From Streptomyces spinoverrucosus (lineage in GTDB: Bacteria; Actinomycetota; Actinomycetes; Streptomycetales; Streptomycetaceae): a stretch of DNA of 64,000 nucleotides. The notes beneath the pieces were generated by a model. It was not told where the DNA came from, searched no databases, and saw only the letters and a program-made list of their open reading frames with translations. The stretch lies in assembly GCF_015712165.1 (NCBI RefSeq), contig NZ_JADPZX010000001.1, forward strand, positions 6,522,001-6,586,000, written 5' to 3'. A program made the translations under genes and the position numbers. Below are positions 8,089 to 17,938 of the stretch, one piece after another (positions within the stretch are counted from its first letter, which is position 1; each line of letters opens with the position of its first letter).

Positions 8089-9498
8089 TCACACGTCGAA
8101 GTAGAGCTCGAACTCGTGCGGGTGCGGACGCAGCTGCAGCGGGGCGATCTCGTTCGAACGCTTGTAGTCGATCCAGGTCTCGATCAGGTCGGACGTGAAG
8201 ACGTCGCCCTGGAGGAGGAACTCGTGGTCCGCCTCCAGGCGGTCCAGCACGGCGCCGAGGGAGGTCGGGACCTGCGCGACGTTCGCGTGCTCCTCGGGGG
8301 CGAGTTCGTAGAGGTCCTTGTCGATCGGCTCGGCCGGCTCGATCTTGTTCTTGATGCCGTCCAGGCCCGCGAGGAGCAGGGCGGAGAAGGCCAGGTACGG
8401 GTTGCCGGAGGAGTCCGGGGCGCGGAACTCGACGCGCTTGGCCTTCGGGTTCGAGCCCGTGATCGGGATACGCATCGCGGCGGAACGGTTGCGCTGCGAG
8501 TACACCAGGTTGACCGGCGCCTCGAAGCCCGGGACCAGGCGGTGGTACGAGTTCACCGTCGGGTTGGTGAAGGCGAGCAGCGACGGGGCGTGCCGGAGGA
8601 TGCCGCCGATGTAGTAGCGGGCGGTGTCCGACAGGCCGGCGTAGCCCTGCTCGTCGTAGAACAGCGGGTCGCCGTTGCTCCACAGCGACTGGTGGACGTG
8701 CATGCCCGAGCCGTTGTCACCGAAGATCGGCTTCGGCATGAAGGTCGCGGTCTTGCCGTTGCGCCAGGCGACGTTCTTCACGATGTACTTGAAGAGCTGG
8801 AGGTCGTCGGCGGCGGCGAGCAGCGTGTTGAACTTGTAGTTGATCTCCGCCTGGCCGGCGGTGCCCACCTCGTGGTGCTGGCGCTCGACCTTCAGGCCGG
8901 CCTTGTCCAGCTCCAGGGAGATCTCGGCGCGCAGGTCGGCGAAGTGGTCGACCGGCGGGGTCGGGAAGTAGCCGCCCTTGTAGCGGACCTTGTACCCGCG
9001 GTTGTCCTCCAGCGCGCCGGTGTTCCAGGCGCCCGCCTCGGAGTCGATGTGGTAGAAGGACTCGTTCTCGGACGTCTTGAAGCGGACGCTGTCGAAGACG
9101 TAGAACTCGGCCTCGGGACCGAAGTACGCGGTGTCGGCGATCCCGGTCGACGCCAGGTACGCCTCGGCCTTCTTCGCCACGTTGCGCGGGTCACGGGAGT
9201 ACTGCTCGCCCGTGATCGGGTCGTGGATGAAGAAGTTGATGTTGAGCGTCTTGTCGCGGCGGAACGGGTCCACGCGGGCGGTCGACAGGTCGGCGCGCAG
9301 GGCCATGTCGGACTCGTGAATGGCCTGGAAGCCGCGGATCGAGGATCCGTCGAAGGCGAGCTCGTCGTCCGGGTCGAACGCCTCGACGGGCACCGTGAAG
9401 TGCTGCATGACGCCCGGCAGGTCGCAGAAGCGGACGTCGACGAACTTGACGTCCTCGTCCGCGATGAACTTCTTGGCCTCGTCGGCGTTCTGGAACAT
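8089..9498 (-). CDS. glnA: Glutamine synthetase type I
   Basis: This is a 469-residue GSI enzyme that makes glutamine from glutamate, ammonia and ATP. It starts at [12 protein letters not shown], with AGGAGGAG a few bases upstream. Family signatures are present: DGSSIRGF near residue 55, [11 protein letters not shown], the ATP-binding [26 protein letters not shown], and the probable adenylylation tyrosine in [10 protein letters not shown] near residue 400. The upstream region carries a GlnR-like site, consistent with nitrogen control. It is the primary housekeeping GS, not the heat-labile GSII. Confidence 0.97.
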   Translation of the reverse strand: MFQNADEAKKFIADEDVKFVDVRFCDLPGVMQHFTVPVEAFDPDDELAFDGSSIRGFQAIHESDMALRADLSTARVDPFRRDKTLNINFFIHDPITGEQYSRDPRNVAKKAEAYLASTGIADTAYFGPEAEFYVFDSVRFKTSENESFYHIDSEAGAWNTGALEDNRGYKVRYKGGYFPTPPVDHFADLRAEISLELDKAGLKVERQHHEVGTAGQAEINYKFNTLLAAADDLQLFKYIVKNVAWRNGKTATFMPKPIFGDNGSGMHVHQSLWSNGDPLFYDEQGYAGLSDTARYYIGGILRHAPSLLAFTNPTVNSYHRLVPGFEAPVNLVYSQRNRSAAMRIPITGSNPKAKRVEFRAPDSSGNPYLAFSALLLAGLDGIKNKIEPAEPIDKDLYELAPEEHANVAQVPTSLGAVLDRLEADHEFLLQGDVFTSDLIETWIDYKRSNEIAPLQLRPHPHEFELYFDV

Positions 9499-9616
9499 CC
9501 AGCTCCTCCTACTCCCGACCGTCCCGCCGGGGTGGTAGTTCGTTCGTGCGGCCAGTGCGGTGGCACACGCTGACCTCGACACTAGGGACGCGTGATTTCT
9601 CGGGCGTGACCCATTT

Positions 9617-9653
9617 GTTTCGCAGAAGTTAACCGGCTCTGTTCCACCGTAAC
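9617..9653 (-). promoter_or_regulatory. GlnR-type operator upstream of glnA
   Basis: On the glnA strand the sequence reads GTTAC, 15 bp, then GTTAAC-n6-GAAAC. It matches the half-site grammar known for the actinomycete nitrogen regulator GlnR (gTnAC-n6-GaAAc). It lies about 120-155 bp upstream of the glnA start, inside the gap shared with the divergent RDD gene. Confidence 0.7.
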
Positions 9654-9706
9654 GCGGACCGACCCCGGCGTACCCCGGTCAAATCCGGGCGCAGTACCTT
9701 TGGCGG

Positions 9707-10177
9707 GTGGACAAGAGGCAAGCAATCGGATCATGGCTCTCCGGCCCCCGTGCGGCCATGGAGGACGCCGGTGCGGACTTCGGCTACCGGGGGGAGCAGC
9801 TGGGTCTGCCCGAGGAGGGGCCGGGATCGATCGCCCGCCCCGGTCGGCGGCTCGTCGCCCTGGCCGTGGACTGGGGCCTGTGCTTCATGATCGCATACAG
9901 CCTGATCACGGACGGCTACGGCGGCCAGACGACCGGCAACTGGGCGCTGCTGATCTTCTTCGTCATGAGCGCCCTGACCGTCGGCACCATCGGCGTCACC
10001 CCGGGTAAGCGCCTCTTCGGCCTGCGCGTGGTCGCCCTCGACACCGGCACCGTCCACCCGGGCCGCGCCCTGCTCCGCACGGCCCTGCTCTGCCTCGCCG
10101 TCCCCGCCCTGATCTGGGACCGCGACGGCCGCGGACTCCACGACCGGGTGGCGAAGACGGTCGAGGTACGAATCTGA
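9707..10177 (+). CDS. RDD-family membrane protein
   Basis: The protein has 156 residues from a GTG start. A ~45-residue soluble N terminus is followed by the RDD domain. This comprises RPGRRLVALAVDWGL (transmembrane segment 1), a second segment WALLIFFVMSALTVGTIG, the TPGKRLFGLRVV loop and a third segment ending WDRDGRGLHDRVAKT. RDD proteins are small polytopic membrane proteins, some implicated in ion or compatible-solute transport; the function here is unknown. It is divergent from glnA and is followed by the long tandem-repeat array. Confidence 0.9.
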   Translation: MDKRQAIGSWLSGPRAAMEDAGADFGYRGEQLGLPEEGPGSIARPGRRLVALAVDWGLCFMIAYSLITDGYGGQTTGNWALLIFFVMSALTVGTIGVTPGKRLFGLRVVALDTGTVHPGRALLRTALLCLAVPALIWDRDGRGLHDRVAKTVEVRI

Positions 10178-10230
10178 ATCCCGGAATCCCGCCCGTCCGA
10201 CGCGCCGGCTCCGTTCGCACCGGTCGGCTG

Positions 10231-10780
10231 ACGTGCCGAGGGCCACTCGCAGCGGCCCGCTGACGTGCCGAGTGCCGTTCGTACCGGTCGGCTGCGGCCC
10301 ATTGACGTGCCGAGTGCCGTTCGTACTGGTCGGCTGACGTGCCGAGGGCGCCTTGCACCGGTCGGCTGGCGTGCAGAGGTCCGTTCGTGCTGGTCGGCTG
10401 ACGTGCCGAGGGCCACTCGCAGCGGCCCGCTGACGTGCCGAGTGCCGTTCGTACCGGTCGGCTGACGTGCCGAGGGCGCCTTGCACCGGTCGGCTGGCGT
10501 GCAGAGGTCCGTTCGTACTGGTCGGCCGCCGAGCCGACGGCCACTCGCAGCCTCCCGTTGACGTGCCGAGTGCCGCGGGTGCCGGTCGGCTGACGTGCCG
10601 AGGGCCTTTGGTACCCCTCGGCTAACGAGCCGAGGGCCACTCGCAGAGTCCCGCTGACGAGCCGACAGCCGCCCGTACCGGCCCGCTGACATGGCCCACC
10701 CGCCCGCCCCGCTGGACGAAGCCGAGGGCCACTCGCAGCGGCCCGCTGACGTGCCGAGGTCCGTTCGCACCGGTCGGCTG
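10231..10780. repeat. Degenerate 32-bp monomer tandem array
   Basis: The core GACGTGCCGAG recurs exactly at 10230, 10262, 10304, 10336, 10400, 10432, 10464, 10560, 10592 and 10748. Most intervals are 32 or a multiple of 32 bp, with one 10-bp insertion before 10304. Variant monomers such as GGCGTGCAGAGG fill the apparent gaps. Because 32 is not a multiple of three, the array rotates through the frames and cannot encode a repeat protein. Apparent long minus-strand frames here exist only because the monomer lacks stop codons. Confidence 0.9.
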
Positions 10781-11160
10781 ACGAACCGACAGCTTCCCCC
10801 ACCGGCCCGCTGACTTGCCGAAGGCCGCCCGTACCGCCCCCCTAGACGAACCGACAGCTTCCCCCACCGGCCCGCTGACTTGCCGAAGGCCGCCCGTACC
10901 GCCCCCCTAGACGAACCGACAGCCACCCCCACCGGCCCGCTGACTTGCCGAAGGCCGCCCGTACCGCCCCCCTAGACGAACCGACAGCCACCCCCACCGG
11001 CCCGCTGACTTGCCGAAGGCCACCCGTACCGCCCCCCTAGACGAACCGACAGCCACCCCCACCGGCCCGCTGACTTGCCGAAGGCCACCCGTACCGCCCC
11101 CCTAGACGAACCGACAGCCACCCCCACCGGCCCGCTGACATGCCGAAGGCCACCCGTGCC
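10781..11160. repeat. 65-bp higher-order tandem array (5 full units plus a partial sixth)
   Basis: Units start at ACGAACCGAC at 10781, 10846, 10911, 10976, 11041 and 11106, exactly 65 bp apart and nearly identical. Variation is mostly AGCTTCCCCC versus AGCCACCCCC and GCCGCCCGT versus GCCACCCGT. Each unit splits into a 32-bp and a 33-bp half. The halves resemble the upstream monomer (ACGAACCGAC.., ACTTGCCGAA..), so this is a dimeric higher-order form of the same repeat. It is non-coding. Confidence 0.95.
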
Positions 11161-11182
11161 GGTCGGGGCGGGTGGCCTTCGG
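11143..11182. terminator. Terminator hairpin fused to the repeat array
   Basis: A perfect 14-bp stem (left arm CCGAAGGCCACCCG, 12-nt loop) lies just past the stop of the minus-strand hydroxylase gene. Its left arm is the last copy of the repeat unit, so the array may have grown from one arm of this terminator. Confidence 0.75.
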
Positions 11183-11198
11183 GGTGGTTGCGCCGAAG

Positions 11199-12845
11199 TC
11201 AGCGGTGGTGCAGGATCGCCGCCACGACCTGCCGCAGCTCGGCCTCCGGATCCGCTGCCGCTCCGGGTGAGCGCCAGGCCACGAACCCGTCCGGCCGCAC
11301 CAGCACCGCCCCGTCGGCCGACGTCCCGTGCGTCTCCGCCCAGTCGTCGCCCTCCGCGTCGTACGCCAGCTCGGCATCCGCCTCCGCACCGATCCGGTAC
11401 GCGTCCAGCTGTACGCCGTCCGTGTCGGCGATGCGCCGGGCGGCGGCGTGCCAGGCGGCGCCCTCACTCGAGGCGGCGTCGCAGAGCAGCACCAGTGAAC
11501 GCTCGTACAGATCGAGCGTGGAGACCCGTTCGCCCGCGTGCCGCAGCCACATGTGCGGGGCCCGGCTGCCCGGCTCCGCGGTCAGGCGCATCCCTTCGGG
11601 TACGACCGGCTGGGCCGGGTCGGCGCCCACGACGGCGCCCTGCGGGTAGCGGTAGGCGAGGACGATGTTGAGGATGCCGCCGCCCTTGCCGCCGCCGATG
11701 CCGGGGGGCGGGGCGAAACCGGGATGGCTGTGCTCCACCGAGCGGGCCGAGGCACGGGCGCTGGTGGCCAGGGCGACGGGCCGGCGCTCGGCGCCGTAGG
11801 TCTCCAGCAGCCCCGGCCCGGCCCAGCCGCCGAGGACGGCGGCCAGCTTCCAGGCCAGGTTGTGGGCGTCCTGGATCCCGGTGTTGGAGCCGAAGGCGCC
11901 GGTCGGGGACATCTCGTGGGCGGAGTCGCCGGCGAGGAAGACCCGGTCGACGGCATACCGTTCGGCGACCCGTTCGGCGGCGCGCCAGGACGCCTTTCCG
12001 GTGATTTCGACGTCGAGGTCGGGGGCGCCGACCGCGAGCCGGATGTGCCGCTGGAGCCGTTCCTCGGTGAACTCCTCCAGTTGCTCGCCCTGTTCGGGGT
12101 GCCAGGGGGCGTGGAAGACCCAGTTCTCCTTGTTGTCGACGGGCAGCAGGGCACCGTCCGCCTCGGGGTTGGTGAGGTAGCAGCAGATGAACCGCCGATC
12201 GCCGACGACGTCGGCGAGCAGCTTGGACCGGAAGGTGACGCTCACGTTGGCGAACAGGTCGCCGGGGCCGCTCTGCCCGATGCCGAGCCGGTTGCGGACG
12301 GGGCTGCGCGGACCGTCGGCCGCGACCAGGTAGTCCGCGCGGACCGTGTAGAGCTCGTCGCTGTCACGGTCCCGGACGAACGCCGTCACTCCTTCGGGGT
12401 CCTGCTCGAAGGACTCCAGCTCGTGGAAGTACCTCAGGTCGCCGCCGAGCGCGTCGGCCCCCTTCCTGAGCACCGGCTCCAGGTCGTTCTGGCTGCACAG
12501 GCACCACCCCGAGGGGCTGAACCGGGCGAGGCCGCCGCCCGGGTCCATCTCCTTGAACAGCCACTCCCCGGCGTCACCGACCAGCGTCGGGGTCTGCAGG
12601 ATGCCGTGGTTGTCCGCGAGGAGGGCGGCCGCCGTCTTGATGTCCGGCTCGATGCCGGCCACCCGGTAGAGCTCCATCGTCCGCACGTTGTTGCCGCGGC
12701 CGCGCGGGTGGATCGAGGTCCCGGCATGCCGCTCGACGAGCATGTGGCGCACGCCGAGACGGCCCAGGAAGAGGGACATGGACAGGCCCACCAGCGAACC
12801 GCCCACGACGAGGACGGGAACCTGGTGATCGGCTTTTTGCTGCAT
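11199..12845 (-). CDS. FAD-dependent aromatic polyketide hydroxylase (WhiE ORFVIII type)
   Basis: The protein has 548 residues from an ATG behind AGGAGT. It is a class A flavin monooxygenase with the N-terminal Rossmann motif VVGGSLVGLSMSLFLGRLGV, the mid-protein DG motif ADGPRSPVRNRLG, the FAD-ribityl motif VFLAGDSAHEMSPTGAFGSN and a C-terminal thioredoxin-like tail (DGAVLVRPDGFVAWR). It reads divergently from a type II PKS operon in the same arrangement as the S. coelicolor spore-pigment locus, where ORFVIII modifies the polyketide late in sporulation. Ring hydroxylation is inferred. The PheA/TetX-like length with a C-terminal domain is normal. Confidence 0.88.
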   Translation of the reverse strand: MQQKADHQVPVLVVGGSLVGLSMSLFLGRLGVRHMLVERHAGTSIHPRGRGNNVRTMELYRVAGIEPDIKTAAALLADNHGILQTPTLVGDAGEWLFKEMDPGGGLARFSPSGWCLCSQNDLEPVLRKGADALGGDLRYFHELESFEQDPEGVTAFVRDRDSDELYTVRADYLVAADGPRSPVRNRLGIGQSGPGDLFANVSVTFRSKLLADVVGDRRFICCYLTNPEADGALLPVDNKENWVFHAPWHPEQGEQLEEFTEERLQRHIRLAVGAPDLDVEITGKASWRAAERVAERYAVDRVFLAGDSAHEMSPTGAFGSNTGIQDAHNLAWKLAAVLGGWAGPGLLETYGAERRPVALATSARASARSVEHSHPGFAPPPGIGGGKGGGILNIVLAYRYPQGAVVGADPAQPVVPEGMRLTAEPGSRAPHMWLRHAGERVSTLDLYERSLVLLCDAASSEGAAWHAAARRIADTDGVQLDAYRIGAEADAELAYDAEGDDWAETHGTSADGAVLVRPDGFVAWRSPGAAADPEAELRQVVAAILHHR

Positions 12846-12868
12846 CAAGGACTCCTGAGGCAGTGGTG

Positions 12869-12895
12869 GGGGGTGTTGGGGGTGTTGGGGGTGTT
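12869..12895 (+). repeat. Three tandem copies of GGGGGTGTT in a divergent promoter
   Basis: Three perfect 9-bp copies, preceded by another G run, lie 24-50 bp upstream of the hydroxylase start. The runs of five or six G could form a quadruplex on the plus strand and would be C-rich in the hydroxylase leader. Confidence 0.85.
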
Positions 12896-12941
12896 GCAGT
12901 TTCCATGCCCTCTGGAAGGGGGTTCCGCGTGCTCTATCACC

Positions 12942-12956
12942 CGCGTGGTTCACGCG
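12942..12956. promoter_or_regulatory. Palindrome between hydroxylase and PKS operon
   Basis: CGCGTG-GTT-CACGCG is a perfect 6-bp inverted repeat with a 3-bp spacer. It sits in the middle of the 213-bp divergent region that must hold the promoters for both arms of the pigment locus. It is a plausible binding site for a developmental regulator. No such regulator is encoded in the locus. Confidence 0.4.
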
Positions 12957-13058
12957 AGTCGCGCACTGAGGGGGACCGGCAGAGGATCAAGAAGCGCTGA
13001 CGTCGCGTCATCGGCGGCCGGCGTTCGCCCTGGCCTCCAGAGAAGGAGATTGCGCAGC

Positions 13059-14150
13059 ATGACCACCACGTCGGAAAAGGTTTCGCAGCAGCAGCAGCTG
13101 ACGCGACAGGTGTCGGCACGGGTCTCCCAGTCCGTGTTCGACGGCTCCCGCCTCCGGGTCATCCTGCTGGTCGACGTACACGACGGTGCCCAGCAGCAGT
13201 TCCTGGAGGCATACGAGCAACTGTGCAGCCAGGTGGCCTCGGTGCCGGGTCACGTCAGCGACCAGCTGTGCCAGTCCATCGAGAATCCCTCCCAATGGCT
13301 CATCACGAGTGAGTGGGAGAGCGCCCCGCCGTTCCTCGCCTGGGTGAACAGCGAGGAGCACGTGCAGATGGTGCGCCCGCTGCACAGCTGTGTACGGGAC
13401 ACCCGCTCGCTCCGCTTCCACATCGTCCGCGAGACGGGCGGCGCGGCGCCGATGGCCGACACGGCACACCGCCAACTGCAGATGTCCCCCCGGATCGGCG
13501 ACGGCGTGATCCGCCACGCCCTCACCTTCACGGTCAAGCCGGGCAGCGAGCCGGAGGTCGCGAAGATCCTCGCGAACTACGATCCACCCGAGACGCGGGT
13601 CGACGAGACCACCCGTCTGGTCCGCACCTCTCTCTTCATGCACGCCAACCGGGTCGTACGGGCCATCGAGGTCCGCGGCGACCTGCTCGTGGCGCTGCGG
13701 CACGTCGCCCGGCAGCCCGAGGTACGGGCGATCGAGGAGGCCATCAACCCGTACCTGGAGCAGGACCGGGATCTCAGCGACGACGATTCCGCGCGCGTGT
13801 TCTTCACCCGGGCGGCGCTGCCCGCCGTGCACCACATCAGCGTGGACGAGATGCCCGAGGGCGCGCGGTACGCCCTGTCCTACCCGGCCCGGCCCGGCGA
13901 GGGCATGCAGCTGGCCGAGGCGCTCTCCCGGCAGGACGAGAAGGCGGCGCAGGACCCGGCGAACCCGGTGCTGCGCAGCACGATCTTCCAGCGGGACGAC
14001 GTCGTCGTACGGCTGATCGACGTGCGCCCCGGCGTGGACGCCGACGTCGCCCTGTCGAAGTCCGGGGCACTGTCCCCGCCGAACGCCCTGCTGGACGGCG
14101 ACGCCGCCCGCATGGAACTCGTCACCGACCGCCGCTCGCCGGACGCCTGA
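13059..14150 (+). CDS. SchA/CurD-domain protein (WhiE ORFI type)
   Basis: The protein has 363 residues; the ATG at 13059 follows AGAAGGAG. The N-terminal ~115 residues ([20 protein letters not shown] onward) look like an antibiotic-biosynthesis-monooxygenase/ferredoxin-like alpha+beta module. The remainder, with [18 protein letters not shown] and a repeated [16 protein letters not shown] unit, matches the SchA/CurD family named from S. halstedii and S. curacoi spore-pigment clusters. It is the first gene of the whiE-type operon. Its biochemical role is unsettled in the literature known to me; oxygenase or scaffold are possibilities. No signal peptide is visible. Confidence 0.85.
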   Translation: MTTTSEKVSQQQQLTRQVSARVSQSVFDGSRLRVILLVDVHDGAQQQFLEAYEQLCSQVASVPGHVSDQLCQSIENPSQWLITSEWESAPPFLAWVNSEEHVQMVRPLHSCVRDTRSLRFHIVRETGGAAPMADTAHRQLQMSPRIGDGVIRHALTFTVKPGSEPEVAKILANYDPPETRVDETTRLVRTSLFMHANRVVRAIEVRGDLLVALRHVARQPEVRAIEEAINPYLEQDRDLSDDDSARVFFTRAALPAVHHISVDEMPEGARYALSYPARPGEGMQLAEALSRQDEKAAQDPANPVLRSTIFQRDDVVVRLIDVRPGVDADVALSKSGALSPPNALLDGDAARMELVTDRRSPDA

Positions 14151-14185
14151 TTCCGTCAGGCGCAGCACACCCACGGAGGAACGTC

Positions 14186-14650
14186 GTGATCAAACCCATT
14201 CCCAAGATCGTGGACCTCAGCGAGGTCGAGCCCAACACCCGGCGCGGCGGCGATCTGCGCGCCATGCTCACCCCGACCACGGTGGGCTCCACCAGCGGTT
14301 TCATGGGCGTGGCCATCGTCCAGCCCGGCGACCGCATCGCTGAGCACTACCACCCGTACTCCGAGGAGTTCGTGTACGTCGTCTGCGGGCAGCTGGAGGT
14401 GGACCTGGACGGCGAGGCGCACCCGCTCCGCCCGGAGCAGGGGCTGATGATCCCCGCCCACATGCGCCACCGCTTCCGGAACGTGGGCAACGTGGAGGCG
14501 CGCATCGTCTTCCACCTGGGGCCGCTGGCCCCGCGCCCGAGCCTGGGACACGTCGACACGGAGGAGACGGAGGTCATCGGGGCCGCCGCGGTGGCCACGG
14601 AGCCCGCATCCGCGTGTGCCGCCCACGACCGAGGTCAGGTTCGATCATGA
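14186..14650 (+). CDS. Cupin-domain protein (WhiE ORFII type)
   Basis: The protein has 154 residues with a GTG start behind CGGAGGA. A single cupin is visible. Motif 1 is in [18 protein letters not shown] (metal ligands His, His, Glu). Motif 2 is in [19 protein letters not shown] with a third histidine. It sits between the SchA/CurD gene and KS-alpha and overlaps KS-alpha by ATGA, so the two are translationally coupled. Cupins in type II PKS loci act as cyclases, oxygenases or folding helpers; the exact step is unknown. Confidence 0.88.
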   Translation: MIKPIPKIVDLSEVEPNTRRGGDLRAMLTPTTVGSTSGFMGVAIVQPGDRIAEHYHPYSEEFVYVVCGQLEVDLDGEAHPLRPEQGLMIPAHMRHRFRNVGNVEARIVFHLGPLAPRPSLGHVDTEETEVIGAAAVATEPASACAAHDRGQVRS

Positions 14651-15906
14651 CCCGGCGCGTGGCGGTCACTGGCATAGGCATCGTCGCCCCGGGCGGCATC
14701 GGCGTACCGGCTTTCTGGGATCTGCTGGCCAACGGCCGGACCGCGACGCGGGGCATCACCTTCTTCGACCCCACGGGACTGCGCTCCCGGATAGCCGCCG
14801 AGTGCGACTTCGACCCGGCGGCGCACGGCCTCGACGAGGAGCAGATAGCGCGCGCGGACCGGTACATACAGTTCGCCCTGGTCGCCGGCGAGGAAGCGGT
14901 CCGGGACTCGGGTCTGGAACTGGCCCGGGAGGATCCGTGGCGGGTCGGGGTGTCCGTGGGCACCGCGGTCGGCGGCACCACCCGGCTGGAGCACGACTAC
15001 GTCCTGGTCAGTCACCGAGGACAGCGCTGGGACGTCGAACACCAGCAGGCGGAGCCGCACCTGCACCGGGCGTTCTCGCCCAGTACGGTCGCCTCCGCGG
15101 TGGCGGAACGTTTCGGCGCCCAGGGTCCGGTCCAGACCGTCTCCACCGGCTGCACCTCCGGCCTGGACGCGGTCGGGTACGCCTTCCACACCGTCGAGGA
15201 GGGCCGGGCCGACATCTGCATAGCGGGTGCCTCGGACTCCCCGATCTCCCCCATCACCATGGCCTGCTTCGACGCGATCAAGGCCACGTCCCCGAACAAC
15301 GACGACCCCGCCCACGCCTCCCGGCCCTTCGACAACAACCGTGACGGATTCGTGATGGGCGAGGGCGGCGCCGTGCTCGTCCTGGAGGAGCTGGAGCACG
15401 CGCGAGCCCGCGGCGCCCACGTGTACTGCGAGCTGGGCGGCTACGCCACCTTCGGCAACGCCTACCACATGACCGGCCTGACCAGCGAAGGTCTGGAGAT
15501 GGCCCGGGCGATAGATCTGGCACTCGACCACGCCCGACTGGATCCGACGGCGATCGACTACGTCAACGCGCACGGATCCGGCACCCGGCAGAACGACCGC
15601 CACGAGACGGCGGCCGTGAAGCGGGCCCTCGGTCGGCACGCCTACGACACCCCCATGAGCTCCATCAAGTCGATGGTGGGCCACTCGCTCGGGGCGATCG
15701 GGGCGATCGAGGTGGTCGCCTGTGTGCTGGCCCTCGCCAAGCAGGTCGTACCGCCGACCGCGAACTACGAGACCCCCGACCCCGAGTGCGACCTGGACTA
15801 CGTCCCGCGTGTCGCCCGCGAACGGAAGCTGACCAGCGTCCTGTCCGTGGGCAGCGGATTCGGGGGTTTCCAGTCGGCGGTGGTCCTGACCCGAAGCAGG
15901 GAGTGA
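14647..15906 (+). CDS. Type II PKS ketosynthase KS-alpha (WhiE ORFIII type)
   Basis: This is a 419-residue beta-ketoacyl synthase. The active-site cysteine is Cys169 in [15 protein letters not shown]. The two histidines are in [15 protein letters not shown] and [13 protein letters not shown]. With the CLF it forms the KS/CLF heterodimer that elongates malonyl units on the ACP. It overlaps the cupin gene by 4 bp and is followed 8 bp later by the CLF. The cluster context makes a spore-pigment polyketide the likely product. No frame damage is seen. Confidence 0.95.
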   Translation: MTRRVAVTGIGIVAPGGIGVPAFWDLLANGRTATRGITFFDPTGLRSRIAAECDFDPAAHGLDEEQIARADRYIQFALVAGEEAVRDSGLELAREDPWRVGVSVGTAVGGTTRLEHDYVLVSHRGQRWDVEHQQAEPHLHRAFSPSTVASAVAERFGAQGPVQTVSTGCTSGLDAVGYAFHTVEEGRADICIAGASDSPISPITMACFDAIKATSPNNDDPAHASRPFDNNRDGFVMGEGGAVLVLEELEHARARGAHVYCELGGYATFGNAYHMTGLTSEGLEMARAIDLALDHARLDPTAIDYVNAHGSGTRQNDRHETAAVKRALGRHAYDTPMSSIKSMVGHSLGAIGAIEVVACVLALAKQVVPPTANYETPDPECDLDYVPRVARERKLTSVLSVGSGFGGFQSAVVLTRSRE

Positions 15907-15913
15907 GGACACG

Positions 15914-17158
15914 ATGAGCGAACCGCACGATCGGCGCGCGGCCGTCACCGGAATCGGGGTGGTCGCGCCCAACGGAACCAGCACCGACGCGTTCTGGAAG
16001 GCCACCAAGGAAGGACTCAGCGTCCTCGACCGGGTCACCCGCGAGGGCTGTGAGCACCTTCCGCTGAAGGTGGCCGGCGAGGTCCGCGGCTTCGACCCGG
16101 CGGCGACGATCGAGGAGCGGTTCCTCGTCCAGACCGACCGGTTCACCCACTTCGCCATGGCCGCGGCGGACTTCGCCCTGGACGACGCACGGCTCGGGCA
16201 GGCCGACACCTCCGACGAGCCGTACTCCATCGGTGTGGTGACCGCGGCCGGGTCCGGCGGCGGCGAGTTCGGCCAGCGTGAGCTGCAACAGCTGTGGGGC
16301 AAGGGCAGCCGGTTCGTCGGCCCGTACCAGTCCATCGCCTGGTTCTACGCAGCGAGCACCGGCCAGATCTCCATCCGCCGCAAGTTCAAGGGCCCCTGCT
16401 CGGTCGTCGCCTCCGACGAGGCCGGCGGTCTGGACGCCCTGGCGCACGCGGCGCGGGCGGTGCGGCGCGGCACCGGCGCGATCGTTGCCGGCTCCACCGA
16501 GGCGCCCCTCGCGCCGTACTCGGTGGTCTGCCAACTGGGCTACGACGAGCTGAGCCGCGAGACCGATCCGTCCCGGGCCTACCGCCCGTTCACGGACGCG
16601 GCGTGCGGGTTCGTGCCGGCCGAGGGCGGCGCGATGCTCGTGGTGGAGGCGGCGGGTACCGCCCGCGAACGCGGCGCCGGGATCCGGGCCGTCGTGGCGG
16701 GCCACGGGGCCACCTTCACCGGCGCCTCCCGCTGGGCGGAGTCCCGCGACGGCCTCGCCCACGCGATCCGGCAGGCCCTTCGGGAGGCCGACTGCGCGCC
16801 CGAGGAGATCGACGTCGTCTTCGCCGACGCCCTCGGGGTGCCGGAGGCGGACCGGGCCGAGGCACTGGCGCTCGCCGACGCCCTCGGCGGACACGGCACC
16901 CGGGTGCCGGTCACGGCGCCGAAGACCGGAACCGGGCGGGGGTACTGCGCGGCCCCCGTGCTGGACACCGCCGCGGCCGTGCTCGCCATGGAGCACGGCC
17001 TGATCCCGCCGACGCCGAACGTCTTCGACGTCTGCCACGACCTCGACCTCGTGACGGGCCGTGCCCGGGCCGCCGAGCTGCGCACGGCGCTGGTCCTCAG
17101 CCGCGGACTCATGGGGTCGAACTCGGCGCTGGTGCTGCGACACGGCGCCGCGCAGTGA
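15914..17158 (+). CDS. Type II PKS chain-length factor, KS-beta (WhiE ORFIV type)
   Basis: The 414-residue KS-like subunit pairs with KS-alpha and sets chain length. The residue aligning with Cys169 is Glu169 in SVVASDEAGGLDALAHA, so it cannot condense acyl groups. Antibiotic-type CLFs usually have Gln here (QAGGLDA). The acidic residue may be typical of the spore-pigment branch or may affect decarboxylative priming. The dimer-interface and C-terminal KTGTGRGYCAAP region are intact. It lies within an uninterrupted operon. Confidence 0.93.
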   Translation: MSEPHDRRAAVTGIGVVAPNGTSTDAFWKATKEGLSVLDRVTREGCEHLPLKVAGEVRGFDPAATIEERFLVQTDRFTHFAMAAADFALDDARLGQADTSDEPYSIGVVTAAGSGGGEFGQRELQQLWGKGSRFVGPYQSIAWFYAASTGQISIRRKFKGPCSVVASDEAGGLDALAHAARAVRRGTGAIVAGSTEAPLAPYSVVCQLGYDELSRETDPSRAYRPFTDAACGFVPAEGGAMLVVEAAGTARERGAGIRAVVAGHGATFTGASRWAESRDGLAHAIRQALREADCAPEEIDVVFADALGVPEADRAEALALADALGGHGTRVPVTAPKTGTGRGYCAAPVLDTAAAVLAMEHGLIPPTPNVFDVCHDLDLVTGRARAAELRTALVLSRGLMGSNSALVLRHGAAQ

Positions 17159-17178
17159 GCACAGCAAAGGAGGAAGAC

Positions 17179-17917
<739 letters not shown>

Positions 17918-17938
17918 GCCCGACGACAGGAGAAGACC

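Noticed and set aside
8116..9573. 485-codon plus-strand frame opposite glnA
   Set aside because: It is low-complexity Val/Arg/Gly sequence typical of the reverse strand of a conserved enzyme gene, which clearly lies on the minus strand.
9731..10932. Three long minus-strand reading frames across the 32/65-bp repeats (up to 338 codons)
   Set aside because: They are open in several frames at once because the repeat monomer lacks stops. The period is not a multiple of three, no ribosome site is present, and the frames run over the real RDD gene.
10231..11160. Possible CRISPR array because of regular 32-bp spacing
   Set aside because: The units are contiguous, the variable parts are about 12 bp and themselves repeated, and no cas genes are nearby.
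11538..13058. Long N-terminal extension of the SchA/CurD gene
   Set aside because: The frame is open by chance opposite the hydroxylase. The ribosome site and homologous sequence both begin at 13059.
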